From Sphaerochaeta sp. (GTDB taxonomy: Bacteria > Spirochaetota > Spirochaetia > Sphaerochaetales > Sphaerochaetaceae), in assembly GCA_016342655.1 (NCBI GenBank), contig JAEINL010000011.1, positions 1-64,000 of the forward strand: DNA of 64,000 bases, given 5' to 3'. This document shows, one piece after another, positions 17,606 to 26,743 of the stretch (its first letter is position 1; every line of letters begins with the position of its first letter). A program made the position numbers and the translations under genes. The notes under the pieces were generated by a model that was not told where the DNA came from, searched no databases, and was given only the letters and a program-made list of their open reading frames with translations.

Positions 17606-17794
17606 CTATACCATATATTCCAAACTACTTAACAAAAATATACCATTTGTTACGAGATCTTCCTTGCTATCATGGAAATACTCTTCATATAATTCACACA
17701 AAAACATGGGGATAGCCTGCACCTCTACATAAGATTGTATCTGAATGTGGCTATCAATATTTTCTTGCAAGTAGCGTTCAACTGCTAAGGTCAT
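17606..17794 (-). CDS. Small ORF, first gene after the ABC-3C promoter
   Basis: 62 residues, 31 bp upstream of the AAA-like small gene. The sequence (VQAIPMFLCELYEEYF) is reminiscent of N-terminal parts of winged-helix proteins seen in some defence and toxin operons, but the rest of such a protein is missing, so it may be truncated. The ribosome site is weak. Its place directly after an operator-containing promoter would suit a regulator. No function assigned. Confidence 0.35.
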   Translation of the reverse strand: MTLAVERYLQENIDSHIQIQSYVEVQAIPMFLCELYEEYFHDSKEDLVTNGIFLLSSLEYMV

Positions 17795-17829
17795 TGCATC
17801 AAGTCTCTACTATAACAGTATTTACGTAT

Positions 17830-17858
17830 AATATAACATTACTATTGTTATATTGCAA
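17830..17858 (-). promoter_or_regulatory. Promoter with overlapping palindrome for the ABC-3C operon
   Basis: On the minus strand: -35 TTGCAA (17858-17853), 17-bp spacer, -10 TATATT (17835-17830). A perfect 9-bp inverted repeat AATATAACA (17830-17838) with TGTTATATT (17846-17854) covers the -10 and reaches the -35, so a repressor bound there would block transcription. The regulator is not identified. Confidence 0.6.
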
Positions 17859-17986
17859 GTTTTCAGTGTTAGATTAGAAGCAACTCAAGTAACAACGTAT
17901 ACGCTCAAGCTTCACTATGCTGGGCAAACACAGAGGAAAAGGAATCCTGTTTATAAGGGCTTCCTATTCCTTTGACATTATTGCCC

Positions 17987-18764
17987 TTATCCGCTGACTA
18001 TATTCTTTCCCTCTGATTTTGCCTCATACAACTTTGTATCTGCATTGTTTATGAGTTCATCAAGGGTATCTTCATTGAGAAGGCATCTGACTCCGATGCT
18101 TACAGATACCCGTATGGAAGTCTCATGAGCAACAACTATCTCTGCCTTTGCAATGGCGGTCCTGATACGTTCAGCAACCTTACATGCTGCTTCAAGGTTG
18201 CTATGAACCAGACCAACCAAAAATTCATCTCCCCCATACCGACCAAGGATATCAAAACCACGGATTTCACTTTTTGTTACTGCGGCTACTTTTGTCAGGA
18301 CAATGTCTCCGGCACTATGACCGTATGTATCATTAACACTCTTAAATCCGTCAATATCCATCATCAGGATACTGAGTGGCAGACCATTTTCTTGGGCTTG
18401 CTTGAAAACCTCAACCAATAACTGATGGGAATACTGGCGATTAAAAGTTTGGCACAAGACATCATTCTGCGCCATTTCCTTGAGCCGTTGACCTTCAACT
18501 TTTTCTGTAACATCCATGCAGCTTCCTATGAAACCGATGAAAGTCTTATCCGTATCATAGAAAGGAATACCACGGTCATTAATCCATCTGTATTGGCCGT
18601 CGTGTCGTTTGAGCCTGTAGTCCATCCGAATCCGTATTCCTCTTCTATAGTACGCCCGGTGAAATCGAGCCAGGTTGTAAGTAATCACATTCGGTACGTA
18701 GATTGGATCTCCATATCATGTTTGGGGAAGACTCAACAATCAGTCGATACTGTTCTAAATCCAT
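17987..18764 (-). pseudogene. Decayed PAS-GGDEF diguanylate cyclase
   Basis: The intact C-terminal frame gives PAC (MDYRLKRHDGQYRWINDRG) plus a GGDEF domain with RYGGDEF. The PAS start is upstream in another frame (MDLEQYRLIVESSPNMIW from 18764), with the middle piece TWLDFTGRTIEEEYGFGW in a third frame. There are two lesions: a small indel after ECDY, and a deletion joining the FGW codons to the RMDY codons that removes the HPDD-type part of PAS. The junction base string GGATTCGGATGGACTAC can be read both as FGW and as RMDY, so the deletion probably occurred between short repeats. A separate protein starting at 18688 would lack half of PAS. Confidence 0.75.
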
Positions 18765-18873
18765 ACTGTTCGGGGCCTCGCCTGCTTGAATTTCATATAA
18801 CTAGGATTATAACCCTAATGATATCTATTTCAAGTAATTTTTAGTCAAAAAGGAGGCCATCCCTTCAGTCCTC

Positions 18874-20037
18874 TTATTCCTCAACCCTCTCCAACAATAC
18901 CACCGTCTCTACGTGTCTGGTATGGGGGAACATATCCACGGGCTGGATACCTCTCACCTCATAAGGGCTGAACTTCAGCATATAGCGCAGGTCCCTTTCC
19001 AAGGTATCAGGGTTACAGGAGATGTAGATGATCTTCCTTGGGCCCATCTTCAGAGCAGCTGCGAGGAACCGCTCGTCGCTGCCACTTCGGGGAGGATCGA
19101 GAAAGAGAACATCACAGCTCTGCTTTTCTTTTGCCATCTGTTTAATATATACAGAAGCATCGGAGCAGATAAACTGTGCGTTGTCGAGCTTGTTCGCCTT
19201 TGCATTACGCAAGGCATCGGCAACGGCATCAGCGTTGGACTCAATTCCCAGGACCTGCTTCACACCCATGCTTGCAGCAATGAGTGCGATGGTGCCAGTT
19301 CCGCAATAGGCATCGATAACGCTGTCCCTTGCAGTCAGCTGTGCCATCCTCATGGCAATGGTGTACAAGACCTCAGTCTGTTGCGGATTTACCTGGAAAA
19401 AGGATTTGGGAGAGATGCGGAACGAAAGACCGCAGAGCTTCTCCTCAATGTAGCCTTTGCCATAGAGCAGCTTCTCTGGAATTTCACTGAGGACCATGCT
19501 TGTCTTCTCATTGTTCATATTCAAGGATATGGTCGTAATCTCAGGATGGCGCTGGCGTAGGATGCTGATAAAGTCATTCTTGGAAGGAATCGGCCAATGG
19601 CCACAGACGAGCACTACCATAGCTTCGCCGGTGAAGCGAGATACCTTGATGAGCACATGGCGGATATAGCCCATCTGCTCATCCTCGTCATAGGGGTCAA
19701 TACGGAAACGGTTCATCAGGCTACGTATGGTAGCAAGGATAGCATCGGCTGTGGGGTGTTCGACCAGACAATCACGAATGGGAACAATGTGGTGTGTTCC
19801 CTCACGGTAGATGCCGCTGATAACCTTGTTGTGGTAATCCCTACCAAAAACAGCCTGTATCTTGTGACGATAGTGGGTGGGATCATCCATCCCGACGATG
19901 GGGGCAATGGGACCGAACTGACCGAGCATGTCCTCGACAAGCTCCTCTTTGTATTCCAACTGTATGGGATAAGGGTAGGACATGAGGGCACACCCTCCGC
20001 ACTCTTTATCCAAGGGACATTTCTTATAAATATTCAT
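18874..20037 (-). CDS. RumA/RlmD-like 23S rRNA (uracil-5-)-methyltransferase
   Basis: About 387 residues. Near the N-terminus is the iron-sulfur type cysteine cluster CPLDKECGGC; the methyltransferase part has the SAM motif VIDAYCGTGTIALIAA (about 240-255), the LDPPRSGSDERFL motif, and the catalytic cysteine/base-flip region ISCNPDTLERDL near residue 340. These mark the TrmA/RumA family, which makes m5U in tRNA or 23S rRNA. The N-terminal TRAM domain is not evident, so it could be the RlmC/RlmD-like or RlmCD type. ATG 20037 is chosen over an upstream TTG because the cysteine cluster begins right after it. Confidence 0.85.
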   Translation of the reverse strand: MNIYKKCPLDKECGGCALMSYPYPIQLEYKEELVEDMLGQFGPIAPIVGMDDPTHYRHKIQAVFGRDYHNKVISGIYREGTHHIVPIRDCLVEHPTADAILATIRSLMNRFRIDPYDEDEQMGYIRHVLIKVSRFTGEAMVVLVCGHWPIPSKNDFISILRQRHPEITTISLNMNNEKTSMVLSEIPEKLLYGKGYIEEKLCGLSFRISPKSFFQVNPQQTEVLYTIAMRMAQLTARDSVIDAYCGTGTIALIAASMGVKQVLGIESNADAVADALRNAKANKLDNAQFICSDASVYIKQMAKEKQSCDVLFLDPPRSGSDERFLAAALKMGPRKIIYISCNPDTLERDLRYMLKFSPYEVRGIQPVDMFPHTRHVETVVLLERVEE

Positions 20038-20108
20038 AGTTTCTACCGTGACCGTTAAAAAGAGGTTTGTCAATTGTCTTTCCCTGTTCTCTTTGGTATG
20101 CTGGCATT

Positions 20109-20861
20109 ATGAAATACGTACGCTTCGTCTACCAGGGCACAACCAGTTACGGGCTCCTTGAGGAGAATACCATACAGGCTATCAAGGGAACCCCCTTTGA
20201 TGAGTTCTCCCTTACAGGAAAAACCTTTCCACTGGATGCTGTAAAGCTGCTTACCCCCTGTGACTTCTCCAAGGCTGTCTGTATAGGGCTCAACTACAGT
20301 GACCACGCCGTTGAATTTCAATTGCCCATCCCCACAGAACCTGTGGTCTTCATCAAGCCCTCAACATCAGCGCTTGCCCCCCTTGGGGTCATCAGATATC
20401 CCAAGATGTCCCACCGCCTCGACTATGAGGCGGAGCTGGCCATCGTCATTGGCAAGAAGGCAAAGGATGTACCCCTTGTGGATGTGGAGAACTACATCCT
20501 TGGATATACCTGTGCAAACGACATAACAGCGCGTGATCTGCAACCCAAGCAAGGGCAGTGGACAGTAGCCAAAAGCTTTGACACCTTCTGCCCCCTCGGA
20601 CCATTCATCAGTGACGAGGTCGACCCTTCTTCACTGACCATCGAAAGCCGGGTCAATGGCAAGACCATGCAAAAATCAAACACCAAGAACCTTATCTTCG
20701 GAGTGCCCTTCCTGGTAAGTTACCTCTCCCAGATCATGACACTGCTCCCTGGAGACATCATCCTCACAGGAACCCCAGGAGGCATCAGCGGGATGCATAA
20801 CGGTGATACGGTTGAGATACTGATCGAAGGCCTTGGGGTACTGAAGAACACTATCGGCTAA
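20109..20861 (+). CDS. Fumarylacetoacetate hydrolase family protein
   Basis: 250 residues, close to the length of bacterial FAHD1-like hydrolases/decarboxylases. Motifs: GLNYSDHAVEF (about 66), metal-binding glutamates in MSHRLDYEAELAIVIGK (about 98-114), YTCANDITARDLQ, KSFDTFCPLGP, and TGTPGGISGM near the end. The family cleaves C-C bonds or decarboxylates beta-keto acids such as oxaloacetate. Start chosen at MKYVRF, the conserved beginning. It is divergent from the rRNA methyltransferase and overlaps the convergent DUF6544 gene by 11 bp. Confidence 0.88.
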   Translation: MKYVRFVYQGTTSYGLLEENTIQAIKGTPFDEFSLTGKTFPLDAVKLLTPCDFSKAVCIGLNYSDHAVEFQLPIPTEPVVFIKPSTSALAPLGVIRYPKMSHRLDYEAELAIVIGKKAKDVPLVDVENYILGYTCANDITARDLQPKQGQWTVAKSFDTFCPLGPFISDEVDPSSLTIESRVNGKTMQKSNTKNLIFGVPFLVSYLSQIMTLLPGDIILTGTPGGISGMHNGDTVEILIEGLGVLKNTIG

Positions 20862-21687
20862 AGTACTCGATAGCCACATCCTTACCGTCAAAGTAGAGCA
20901 AGTCCCCCTCAGGATAGTTCCATACAGCCTGTAGGGTAGAAGGAAGCAAGAGATCGCCTTGCATTGTGTAGTCGGCAAGGATTGCCGTCCATTGAACTTG
21001 CTCCTTCTTCCCGTCCATACCGGTGGCCATCCTGTCGTCGGTGGTAAAGCTCAACATCTCCCCTTCTTCACTGAAGCTAAAGATGCCACTGCAGGTGATT
21101 CCATACGCCTCAATAGTTGCTTTTGCATGGGTGTCATCCATCGCTTCCCACTGTATGTACGGCTGCAGGGCAGCCGAGGGGACAAACAGGGCCTCAGCAA
21201 GAAAGGTAGCCAAGCAAGCACGATCCATATCCTCACCCCGTTGGTCAAACAGGGTAATGACCTTGGCAAGTCTCCCCAGCATCGCACCTGTGCCTCCTAG
21301 GTATGAGTCTAATCCCTCAAAGGGAATGCCGTAGAGGGAAGAATCGATATAGACCAAACGCTGAGGCTTTGCAACCCCATTGTACTGCACATAGTCGATT
21401 TTGATAGTAGGCTTCTGCCTGCCTAGAGAGAAATCGACATCCTTGAAGGTAGCCTTCATATAGGTCATCTTGGGTTTGCCTATGAACTGGCAATGGATAA
21501 AGAACTTTTGCACAGGAAGAGGAAGCGAAGCGATATCCTCCAGAGTGAAAAGCTCATCACTAATGCCAGCATCACTAATAAGCACATCGGTGGCCTTGGA
21601 AAACTCCTTGTGTGTTTTCGAATAGGGCAAAGCAAAGAATACCAACACCAACAAGATAATTCCAACCAAAACACCAAGTGCTATCAT
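20851..21687 (-). CDS. DUF6544-like membrane-anchored protein
   Basis: 278 residues with one N-terminal membrane helix (IALGVLVGIILLVLVFFAL) and an extracytoplasmic body (LPLPVQKFFIHCQFIGKP; YVQYNGVAKPQRLVYIDSSL; AILADYTMQGDLLLPSTL) that I recognise as DUF6544/DUF6920-like. Function unknown. The start is set by AAGGAGG six bases before ATG 21687; in-frame ATG 21711 would overlap the MarR gene. It lies 16 bp after the MarR gene in a two-gene operon, so it is likely the regulator's target. Confidence 0.75.
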   Translation of the reverse strand: MIALGVLVGIILLVLVFFALPYSKTHKEFSKATDVLISDAGISDELFTLEDIASLPLPVQKFFIHCQFIGKPKMTYMKATFKDVDFSLGRQKPTIKIDYVQYNGVAKPQRLVYIDSSLYGIPFEGLDSYLGGTGAMLGRLAKVITLFDQRGEDMDRACLATFLAEALFVPSAALQPYIQWEAMDDTHAKATIEAYGITCSGIFSFSEEGEMLSFTTDDRMATGMDGKKEQVQWTAILADYTMQGDLLLPSTLQAVWNYPEGDLLYFDGKDVAIEYFSR

Positions 21688-21703
21688 TCTAATCCTCCTT
21701 CCC

Positions 21704-22162
21704 TTATGCATACAGCTCCTCCAACCTGGCAATATTGCCTGATACCTTTGTAAGGCTCTGGGAAAGTTTCCTAAGCTCTTCTTCAGAAAATCCAGAGAAC
21801 AATGTCTCTATGAAAGCCTCTTCCTTGGATTCCCGGCTTTTACAGTGAGCAATACAAACCGGGGTGACCCTGACTTCCAAGAAGCGCTTGTCACCCTCAC
21901 GCTTTTCGATAGCAAGGAAGCCCTGCTTTTCCAGCAACTGTGCCATCTTCATCACATTCTGACGGGACGATCCCATCCTTTGGGCAAGTTCACTGACAGA
22001 GAGCGCTTCCTCTTCACTTCGCATGAGGACAGCTATGAGAAGCCACTGCTTGAGTGTCATCTGTTCATCCAGATTGTCACCAGCGGCCTGTAATCGGTTG
22101 GATAGGGTAAAAAAAGAACCGAATAAATATGCTTGTAGCATTTTTTGATCTTGCATTTGCAT
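21704..22162 (-). CDS. MarR family transcriptional regulator
   Basis: 152 residues with the MarR winged helix: LSVSELAQRMGSSRQNVMKM (about 55-74) is the recognition HTH and KREGDKRFLEVRVTP the wing with its D-K-R motif. RBS AAGGAG. It is the first gene of the operon with DUF6544. Two palindromes just upstream of its start are the probable autorepression sites. Confidence 0.88.
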   Translation of the reverse strand: MQMQDQKMLQAYLFGSFFTLSNRLQAAGDNLDEQMTLKQWLLIAVLMRSEEEALSVSELAQRMGSSRQNVMKMAQLLEKQGFLAIEKREGDKRFLEVRVTPVCIAHCKSRESKEEAFIETLFSGFSEEELRKLSQSLTKVSGNIARLEELYA

Positions 22163-22173
22163 AAAATCTCCTT

Positions 22174-22216
22174 AGTAGGTAACCTACTGCCTAATATAGG
22201 TAATAGGTTACCTAAT
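22174..22216 (-). promoter_or_regulatory. Two MarR-type operator palindromes
   Basis: AGTAGGT-A-ACCTACT (22174-22188, perfect) and AATAGGT-T-ACCTAAT (22202-22216, one mismatch), centres 28 bp apart, beginning 12 bp upstream of the marR start codon. Size and symmetry fit MarR-family dimers. Placement near the promoter suggests autorepression. Confidence 0.65.
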
Positions 22217-22314
22217 GTCAATACATTCCTGCCTTATCTTCTGAAAAAGTAGGGATATCTGCTACCTGCTGAAAATACCCTAACCCCTTTTCCTCTTGTA
22301 TAGGACATTGTCAT

Positions 22315-23031
22315 TCATGGTTTCATCAACTCAAACACTGCAGGAGAGAGAGAAGTCATTAAGATTTGAGCCCCAGCTGCCAAATCCAAAACAGCATGCC
22401 CTATCATCAAGGGCACAAGGTTCCTTCGCCTATAATAGATCAAGGCTAAGGTGACCAACAAAGGCACAAACGATAAGAATCTAAACAGGATATATTTCCA
22501 ATCTGCCAATAAGGGGATAAAACTATGCTGCAAAGCATAAAAAAACATTGGATACGCAATTGCGAGCAATTTGTTACCTGTCATCTTTTCAATTCCATTC
22601 AGAGAGTATCCAAAGTACAAGGGTAACTCAGCAAACACAATAGTTAGGGGAAAAAGTATGACATTTATGCTTGCAAGCCAAACAGGAATAGGCTGTATCA
22701 ATGTTACAGGCACATACCCATAGATCATGAATCCAAATACATACATCCCCACTATGCCCAAGACAAACATCACCACAATAAGGGGCAAGGTATATTTCAG
22801 ATTGTTTTGTCCCTTTTCATAGCCAATAAGTTTTCTATAGGTAATCCCTTCACGTTTGCAAATACCCACTATCAGGGCAATGGTAATACAATTGCAAACC
22901 GTACAGAGGATAGACCACCACCGACTTGCTTGTTCCAAGGATTGGTTGGTAACTTTCGCAAACAGCAGTCCAACAAGAATGAACAAACCACTTCTAAACA
23001 ACGGAAGGGTGAATGGCCCCATTGTATGCAT
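22315..23031 (-). CDS. CPBP family intramembrane protease-like protein
   Basis: 238 residues with about seven hydrophobic helices. The CPBP (CAAX protease/Abi) signature is partly preserved: AELPLYFGYSLNGI in place of EExxxR, FFYALQHSFI with the second-motif histidine, and GHAVLDLAAG with the third. The first motif has a single Glu followed by Leu rather than the usual Glu-Glu, so activity is uncertain. The start at 23031 is supported by GAGGAG eight bases before. The role of stand-alone members ranges from prenyl-protein processing to self-immunity; not determined here. Confidence 0.65.
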   Translation of the reverse strand: MHTMGPFTLPLFRSGLFILVGLLFAKVTNQSLEQASRWWSILCTVCNCITIALIVGICKREGITYRKLIGYEKGQNNLKYTLPLIVVMFVLGIVGMYVFGFMIYGYVPVTLIQPIPVWLASINVILFPLTIVFAELPLYFGYSLNGIEKMTGNKLLAIAYPMFFYALQHSFIPLLADWKYILFRFLSFVPLLVTLALIYYRRRNLVPLMIGHAVLDLAAGAQILMTSLSPAVFELMKP

Positions 23032-23822
23032 TTCATCTTCTCCTCGCACTGTACAGTTTTGGATATCTTCACCTAGGCGCACTATACCAATTGTATGGAA
23101 TCGCCATTGGGGTAGATTGGTACATCATCGAAGCGCTGCCAAATTGCTGCCTATAGTACTTTCTTTGTTGTGCCATCGGTTGGTGTCTCCATGCTATCAT
23201 TCTTTAGTAAAGAAGCCCTTTCTCCAGTATCATTTCACATACTACCACCACATATCGGAACACTCTACTAGAATTTGGTGGATTTTTCAGAGGGTTCAAC
23301 TACGTCTTCCTTTGTGCTGTATTCTTATACAATTGATTACTCCCTTGGAGTATATATTGGACCCTCTGTATGTATCCATCCCTGATGAAGCTGGGTATTA
23401 GACAATGCAGGTATCCGATAATTTCGGATACGTGCCGACTCTCAAACTTCACCCTCATCCTTGTAAGGATATACACAGCTTTAAGTTGAATCTATTCAAC
23501 TTGCTTTCACCTTAACAAAGAGGTATCGTTAAAAGGTAGCAAACACGCCACAGATACATAGGATGTTGCCCCACATTGATGCAATACAAGAAAGATAAGA
23601 CCTTTGTATGTATGAAGCCTCCCTTGTAAACGATTATCTGTATGTATGAGCAATGTACCTGTTTCCGAAGGGTGTTAGCTGGAAATAGGGGAACGGCCTT
23701 CTTTGCCCTTGCAATAAGGAGTACGTCTGGAAAGAACCTATATTAAAAATATGTATCGAGTATAATAATTCGGTATGGGTATATTTTGATTAGAGAACAT
23801 AATTTCCAAATAAGGAATTACA
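23032..23822. other. Long non-coding stretch
   Basis: No supportable gene in about 790 bp; the open frames have no ribosome site and no recognisable protein pattern. The one clear structure is a hairpin GTATCCGA-TAATT-TCGGATAC (23411-23431) without a T-run. The region is AT-rich and leads into the RhuM gene. Confidence 0.4.
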
Positions 23823-24842
23823 ATGGAACAGAAAAAGAACCAAAAAAATCAGCTGATACATAACAGTACTACAGAATTTTTGATATTTACAGCGCAGGCA
23901 GGCGAGCAAAGCATCGAAGCTCGATATGAGGAAGAGACTATCTGGTTGTCACAAAAATTGATAGCACAACTTTTTGATGTTGATGTACGAACAGTGAATG
24001 AACACTTGCAAAATATATTTAAAAGTGGGGAACTACAAGAGGATTCAGTTATCCGGAAATTCCGGATAACTGCCTCGGATGGTAAGAAATATAATACATA
24101 TTTCTATAACCTAGATGCTATTATATCTGTAGGGTATAGAGTAAATTCTGTTCGAGCTACTCAGTTTCGTCAGTGGGCCACACAAGTTTTGCGAGAATTT
24201 GCCATCAAGGGTTATGTGCTGGATAAAAAGCGAATGGAAAATGGAACCTTCCTTGGGGAAGACTATTTTGAACAGTTACTCGAAGAAATTCGAGAAATCA
24301 GACTGAGTGAACGACGTTTTTACCAGAAAATTACTGACATTTATACCACTAGCGTCGACTATAACAAAAATTCACCAACGACAAAAACCTTTTTTGCCAA
24401 AGTGCAGAACAAGTTGCATTTTGCAATCCACGGAAATACCGCTGCAGAGTTGATTAAGTGTCGGGCCGATAGCACAAAAACTAATATGGGACTGACTACA
24501 TGGGAAAAGGCACCAAATGGGAAGATTGTTAAAACCGATGTATCAGTGGCAAAAAACTACCTCAACACAAATGAACTGCAATCATTGGGAAGGATTGTCA
24601 ATGCCTATCTAGATGTTGCAGAAGATATGGCATTGCGTAAGATTCCTATGACCATGCAAGATTGGGAAACTCGTCTTAACAAATTCATTGAAGCAACCGA
24701 TAGGGAAATCCTGCAGAATGCTGGAAAAGTAACGGCTGAAATTGCCAAAGCCCATGCAGAAAGTGAATTTGAGCTATACCGAATTATTCAAGACCGACTT
24801 TTCGAGAGTGACTTTGACCGGGTTCTCAAGCAATTGGAATGA
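23823..24842 (+). CDS. RhuM family protein
   Basis: 339 residues. It matches the RhuM (virulence RhuM) family: EARYEEETIWLSQKLIAQLF and VDVRTVNEHLQNIF form an HTH-like start, then FRQWATQVLREFAIKGYVLD (about 118-137) and a helical C-terminus with KNYLNTNELQSLGRIVNAYL. RhuM proteins are common on genomic islands; their biochemical role is not established, with toxin- or DNA-binding-like functions suggested. It is a stand-alone gene between a long empty region and a strong terminator, consistent with an acquired cassette. Confidence 0.85.
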   Translation: MEQKKNQKNQLIHNSTTEFLIFTAQAGEQSIEARYEEETIWLSQKLIAQLFDVDVRTVNEHLQNIFKSGELQEDSVIRKFRITASDGKKYNTYFYNLDAIISVGYRVNSVRATQFRQWATQVLREFAIKGYVLDKKRMENGTFLGEDYFEQLLEEIREIRLSERRFYQKITDIYTTSVDYNKNSPTTKTFFAKVQNKLHFAIHGNTAAELIKCRADSTKTNMGLTTWEKAPNGKIVKTDVSVAKNYLNTNELQSLGRIVNAYLDVAEDMALRKIPMTMQDWETRLNKFIEATDREILQNAGKVTAEIAKAHAESEFELYRIIQDRLFESDFDRVLKQLE

Positions 24843-24858
24843 GGGGGGGGGAAATAGA

Positions 24859-24900
24859 ACAAAGCTTGTCCCTATCGCTAGATAGTGGGACAAGCTTTGT
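24859..24900. terminator. Strong bidirectional terminator
   Basis: A perfect 14-bp stem ACAAAGCTTGTCCC (24859-24872) with GGGACAAGCTTTGT (24887-24900), 14-nt loop, between the convergent rhuM and asnB genes. A T-rich stretch follows on the plus strand. A run of nine G (24843-24851) precedes it. Confidence 0.75.
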
Positions 24901-24972
24901 GTACCATTTTCTTATTCTTTTTATTCTTCTTGCTTTTATTCTTCTTCTTTTTCCGTCTTCGTCCCTTTAAGA

Positions 24973-26658
24973 TCAACCCTTGCTGTAGGAGTCGTCATGC
25001 ACCCCAGCAACAGCCCTTCCGCTTGGCTCATTCATTGCCTTGAATGCAACATCCCACTCAAGGGCTATTGCAGTGGAACAGGCAACCGAATCCTCACGGG
25101 GGACACACCTGGCAGCACTCTCACTGGGAAAATGGCTTGCAAAGAGGGCGCGGTAGAAGTACTCCTCCTTGGTAGCCGGGGTGTTGATCGCAAACCTCTT
25201 CGAAGCGGAGGCAAACTGCTCATCACTGACCTGTTCGCTGGTCATCTTCCTTAGGGTGTCGATCCAAGAGTATCCCACCCCGTCACTGAACTGCTCCTTC
25301 TGTCTCCAAAGGATTTCAGGTGGAAGATAGTCCTTGAAGGCTTCCCTCAAAATCCACTTCTCAATACGGGGTTTCCCATTCACCACAGGGGACATCTTCA
25401 AGGTGGGGTTGAGGTTCATGGCCACATCCATGAAGGTCTTGTCAAGGAAGGGGACCCGTCCTTCAATTCCCCAGGCAGCAAGTGACTTGTTTGCCCTGAG
25501 GCAGTCATACAGGTGCAGCTTGCTAAGTTTGCGCACCGTCTCCTCATGGAACTGGCGTGCATCGGGAGCCTTATGGAAGTAGAGGTATCCACCGAACAAC
25601 TCGTCACTTCCCTCACCGGAAAGCACCATCTTGATGCCCATAGAACGTATTACCCTGGCAAGGAGGAACATCGGCGTAGCAGCACGAATGGTGGTGATAT
25701 CGGAGGTCTCCAGATGGTAGACTACATCACTGAGCACATCCAAGGCTTCCTGGATGGTAAAATGCACCTCATGGTGTACGGTCTGAAGATACTTGGCGGC
25801 AATCTGGGCTGCCTTCAAGTCAGGAGAACCTTCCAGGCCTATGGCAAAGGAGTGCAATCGTGGCCACCAGGCAACTTCCTGGTCATCGGACTCCACTCGC
25901 TTGGCAGCATATTTTGCCGTGATGGCTGCAATGATCGAACTGTCCAGACCTCCGGAGAGCAGGACACCGTAGGGCACATCGCTCATCAGCTGCCGTTTCA
26001 CCGCTGCTTCCAAGGCAACACGCACCATTTCTGGACTGCCTCCATTATCCTTTACCACATCAAAGCTCGTCCATGTACGGCTGTACCACTTCTTGCATAC
26101 CCCATCGGGGCTGTAGTAGTAGTGACCGGGAAGGAACAGCTCCACTGTAGGACAGACGCCCTCAAGGGCCTTGAGCTCACTGGCAACATAGAAACGACCT
26201 TCGCTGTCCCAACCCTGATACAGGGGGATGACACCGATATGGTCTCGTGCGATAAGGTAGACATCCTTGGAATAGTCATAGAGGGCAAAGGCAAAGATCC
26301 CTTCCAACTCCTCAAGGAAGTCGGGTCCCTTATCCTGATAGAGGGCAAGGATAACCTCACAGTCACTCAATGTCTGGAACTCATAGGAATCCTTGTAATG
26401 TTTTCGTATCTCCTGATGATTATATATCTCACCATTGACGGCAAGCACCAGATTACCGTCCTTGCTATAGAGCGGTTGCCCTCCTGAAAGGGGGTCAACT
26501 ATCGCAAGCCTCTCATGGCTTATGATCGTCTTGGCTCCGGTGTGTATCCCTGACCAGTCAGGACCCCTGTGGCGAATCTTCCTTGACATGGCCAGTACTT
26601 GTGACCGCAGAGGAAAACAATCACCCACACTATCGAACATACCTACAAATCCACACAT
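24973..26658 (-). CDS. asnB: Asparagine synthase B (glutamine-hydrolysing)
   Basis: 561 residues, the usual length of AsnB. Cys2 (MCGFVGMF) is the glutaminase nucleophile; RHRGPDWSGIH, NGEIYNHQEIR complete the class II amidotransferase domain. The synthetase half has the PP-loop LLSGGLDSSIIAAI (about 237-250) and GEGSDELFGGY. It converts aspartate, glutamine and ATP into asparagine. RBS GGAGGTG precedes the ATG. It follows the arg genes on the same strand, separated by a hairpin that carries an ANTAR-type hexaloop, so it is probably controlled by nitrogen status through read-through. Confidence 0.95.
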   Translation of the reverse strand: MCGFVGMFDSVGDCFPLRSQVLAMSRKIRHRGPDWSGIHTGAKTIISHERLAIVDPLSGGQPLYSKDGNLVLAVNGEIYNHQEIRKHYKDSYEFQTLSDCEVILALYQDKGPDFLEELEGIFAFALYDYSKDVYLIARDHIGVIPLYQGWDSEGRFYVASELKALEGVCPTVELFLPGHYYYSPDGVCKKWYSRTWTSFDVVKDNGGSPEMVRVALEAAVKRQLMSDVPYGVLLSGGLDSSIIAAITAKYAAKRVESDDQEVAWWPRLHSFAIGLEGSPDLKAAQIAAKYLQTVHHEVHFTIQEALDVLSDVVYHLETSDITTIRAATPMFLLARVIRSMGIKMVLSGEGSDELFGGYLYFHKAPDARQFHEETVRKLSKLHLYDCLRANKSLAAWGIEGRVPFLDKTFMDVAMNLNPTLKMSPVVNGKPRIEKWILREAFKDYLPPEILWRQKEQFSDGVGYSWIDTLRKMTSEQVSDEQFASASKRFAINTPATKEEYFYRALFASHFPSESAARCVPREDSVACSTAIALEWDVAFKAMNEPSGRAVAGVHDDSYSKG

Positions 26659-26680
26659 ATTTCACCTCCAAATACAAAAA

Positions 26681-26723
26681 GAACAAGGCGTTCCAACCCC
26701 TAGGGATTGGAACGCCTTTGTTC
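26681..26723 (-). terminator. argD-asnB terminator with embedded AAAGGC hexaloop hairpin
   Basis: Minus-strand reading: a long GC-rich stem (GAACAAAGGCGTTCC with its near-perfect complement GGAACGCCTTGTTC) followed by TTTTTG, i.e. an intrinsic terminator. Its 5' arm can instead fold as GAAC-AAAGGC-GTTC (26723-26710), a four-pair stem with a six-base loop having A at position 1 and G at position 4. The same alternative fold exists before glnN and the glutamate synthase operon. Confidence 0.75.
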
Positions 26724-26743
26724 TTACAGAGATGGTAAACGTA

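Noticed and set aside
22856-23401. 181-codon plus-strand frame
   Set aside because: No start signal, composition unlike protein, and it runs antisense to the CPBP gene.
24843-24851. Run of nine G after rhuM as a regulatory element
   Set aside because: A simple homopolymer between stop codon and terminator; no partner structure is seen.
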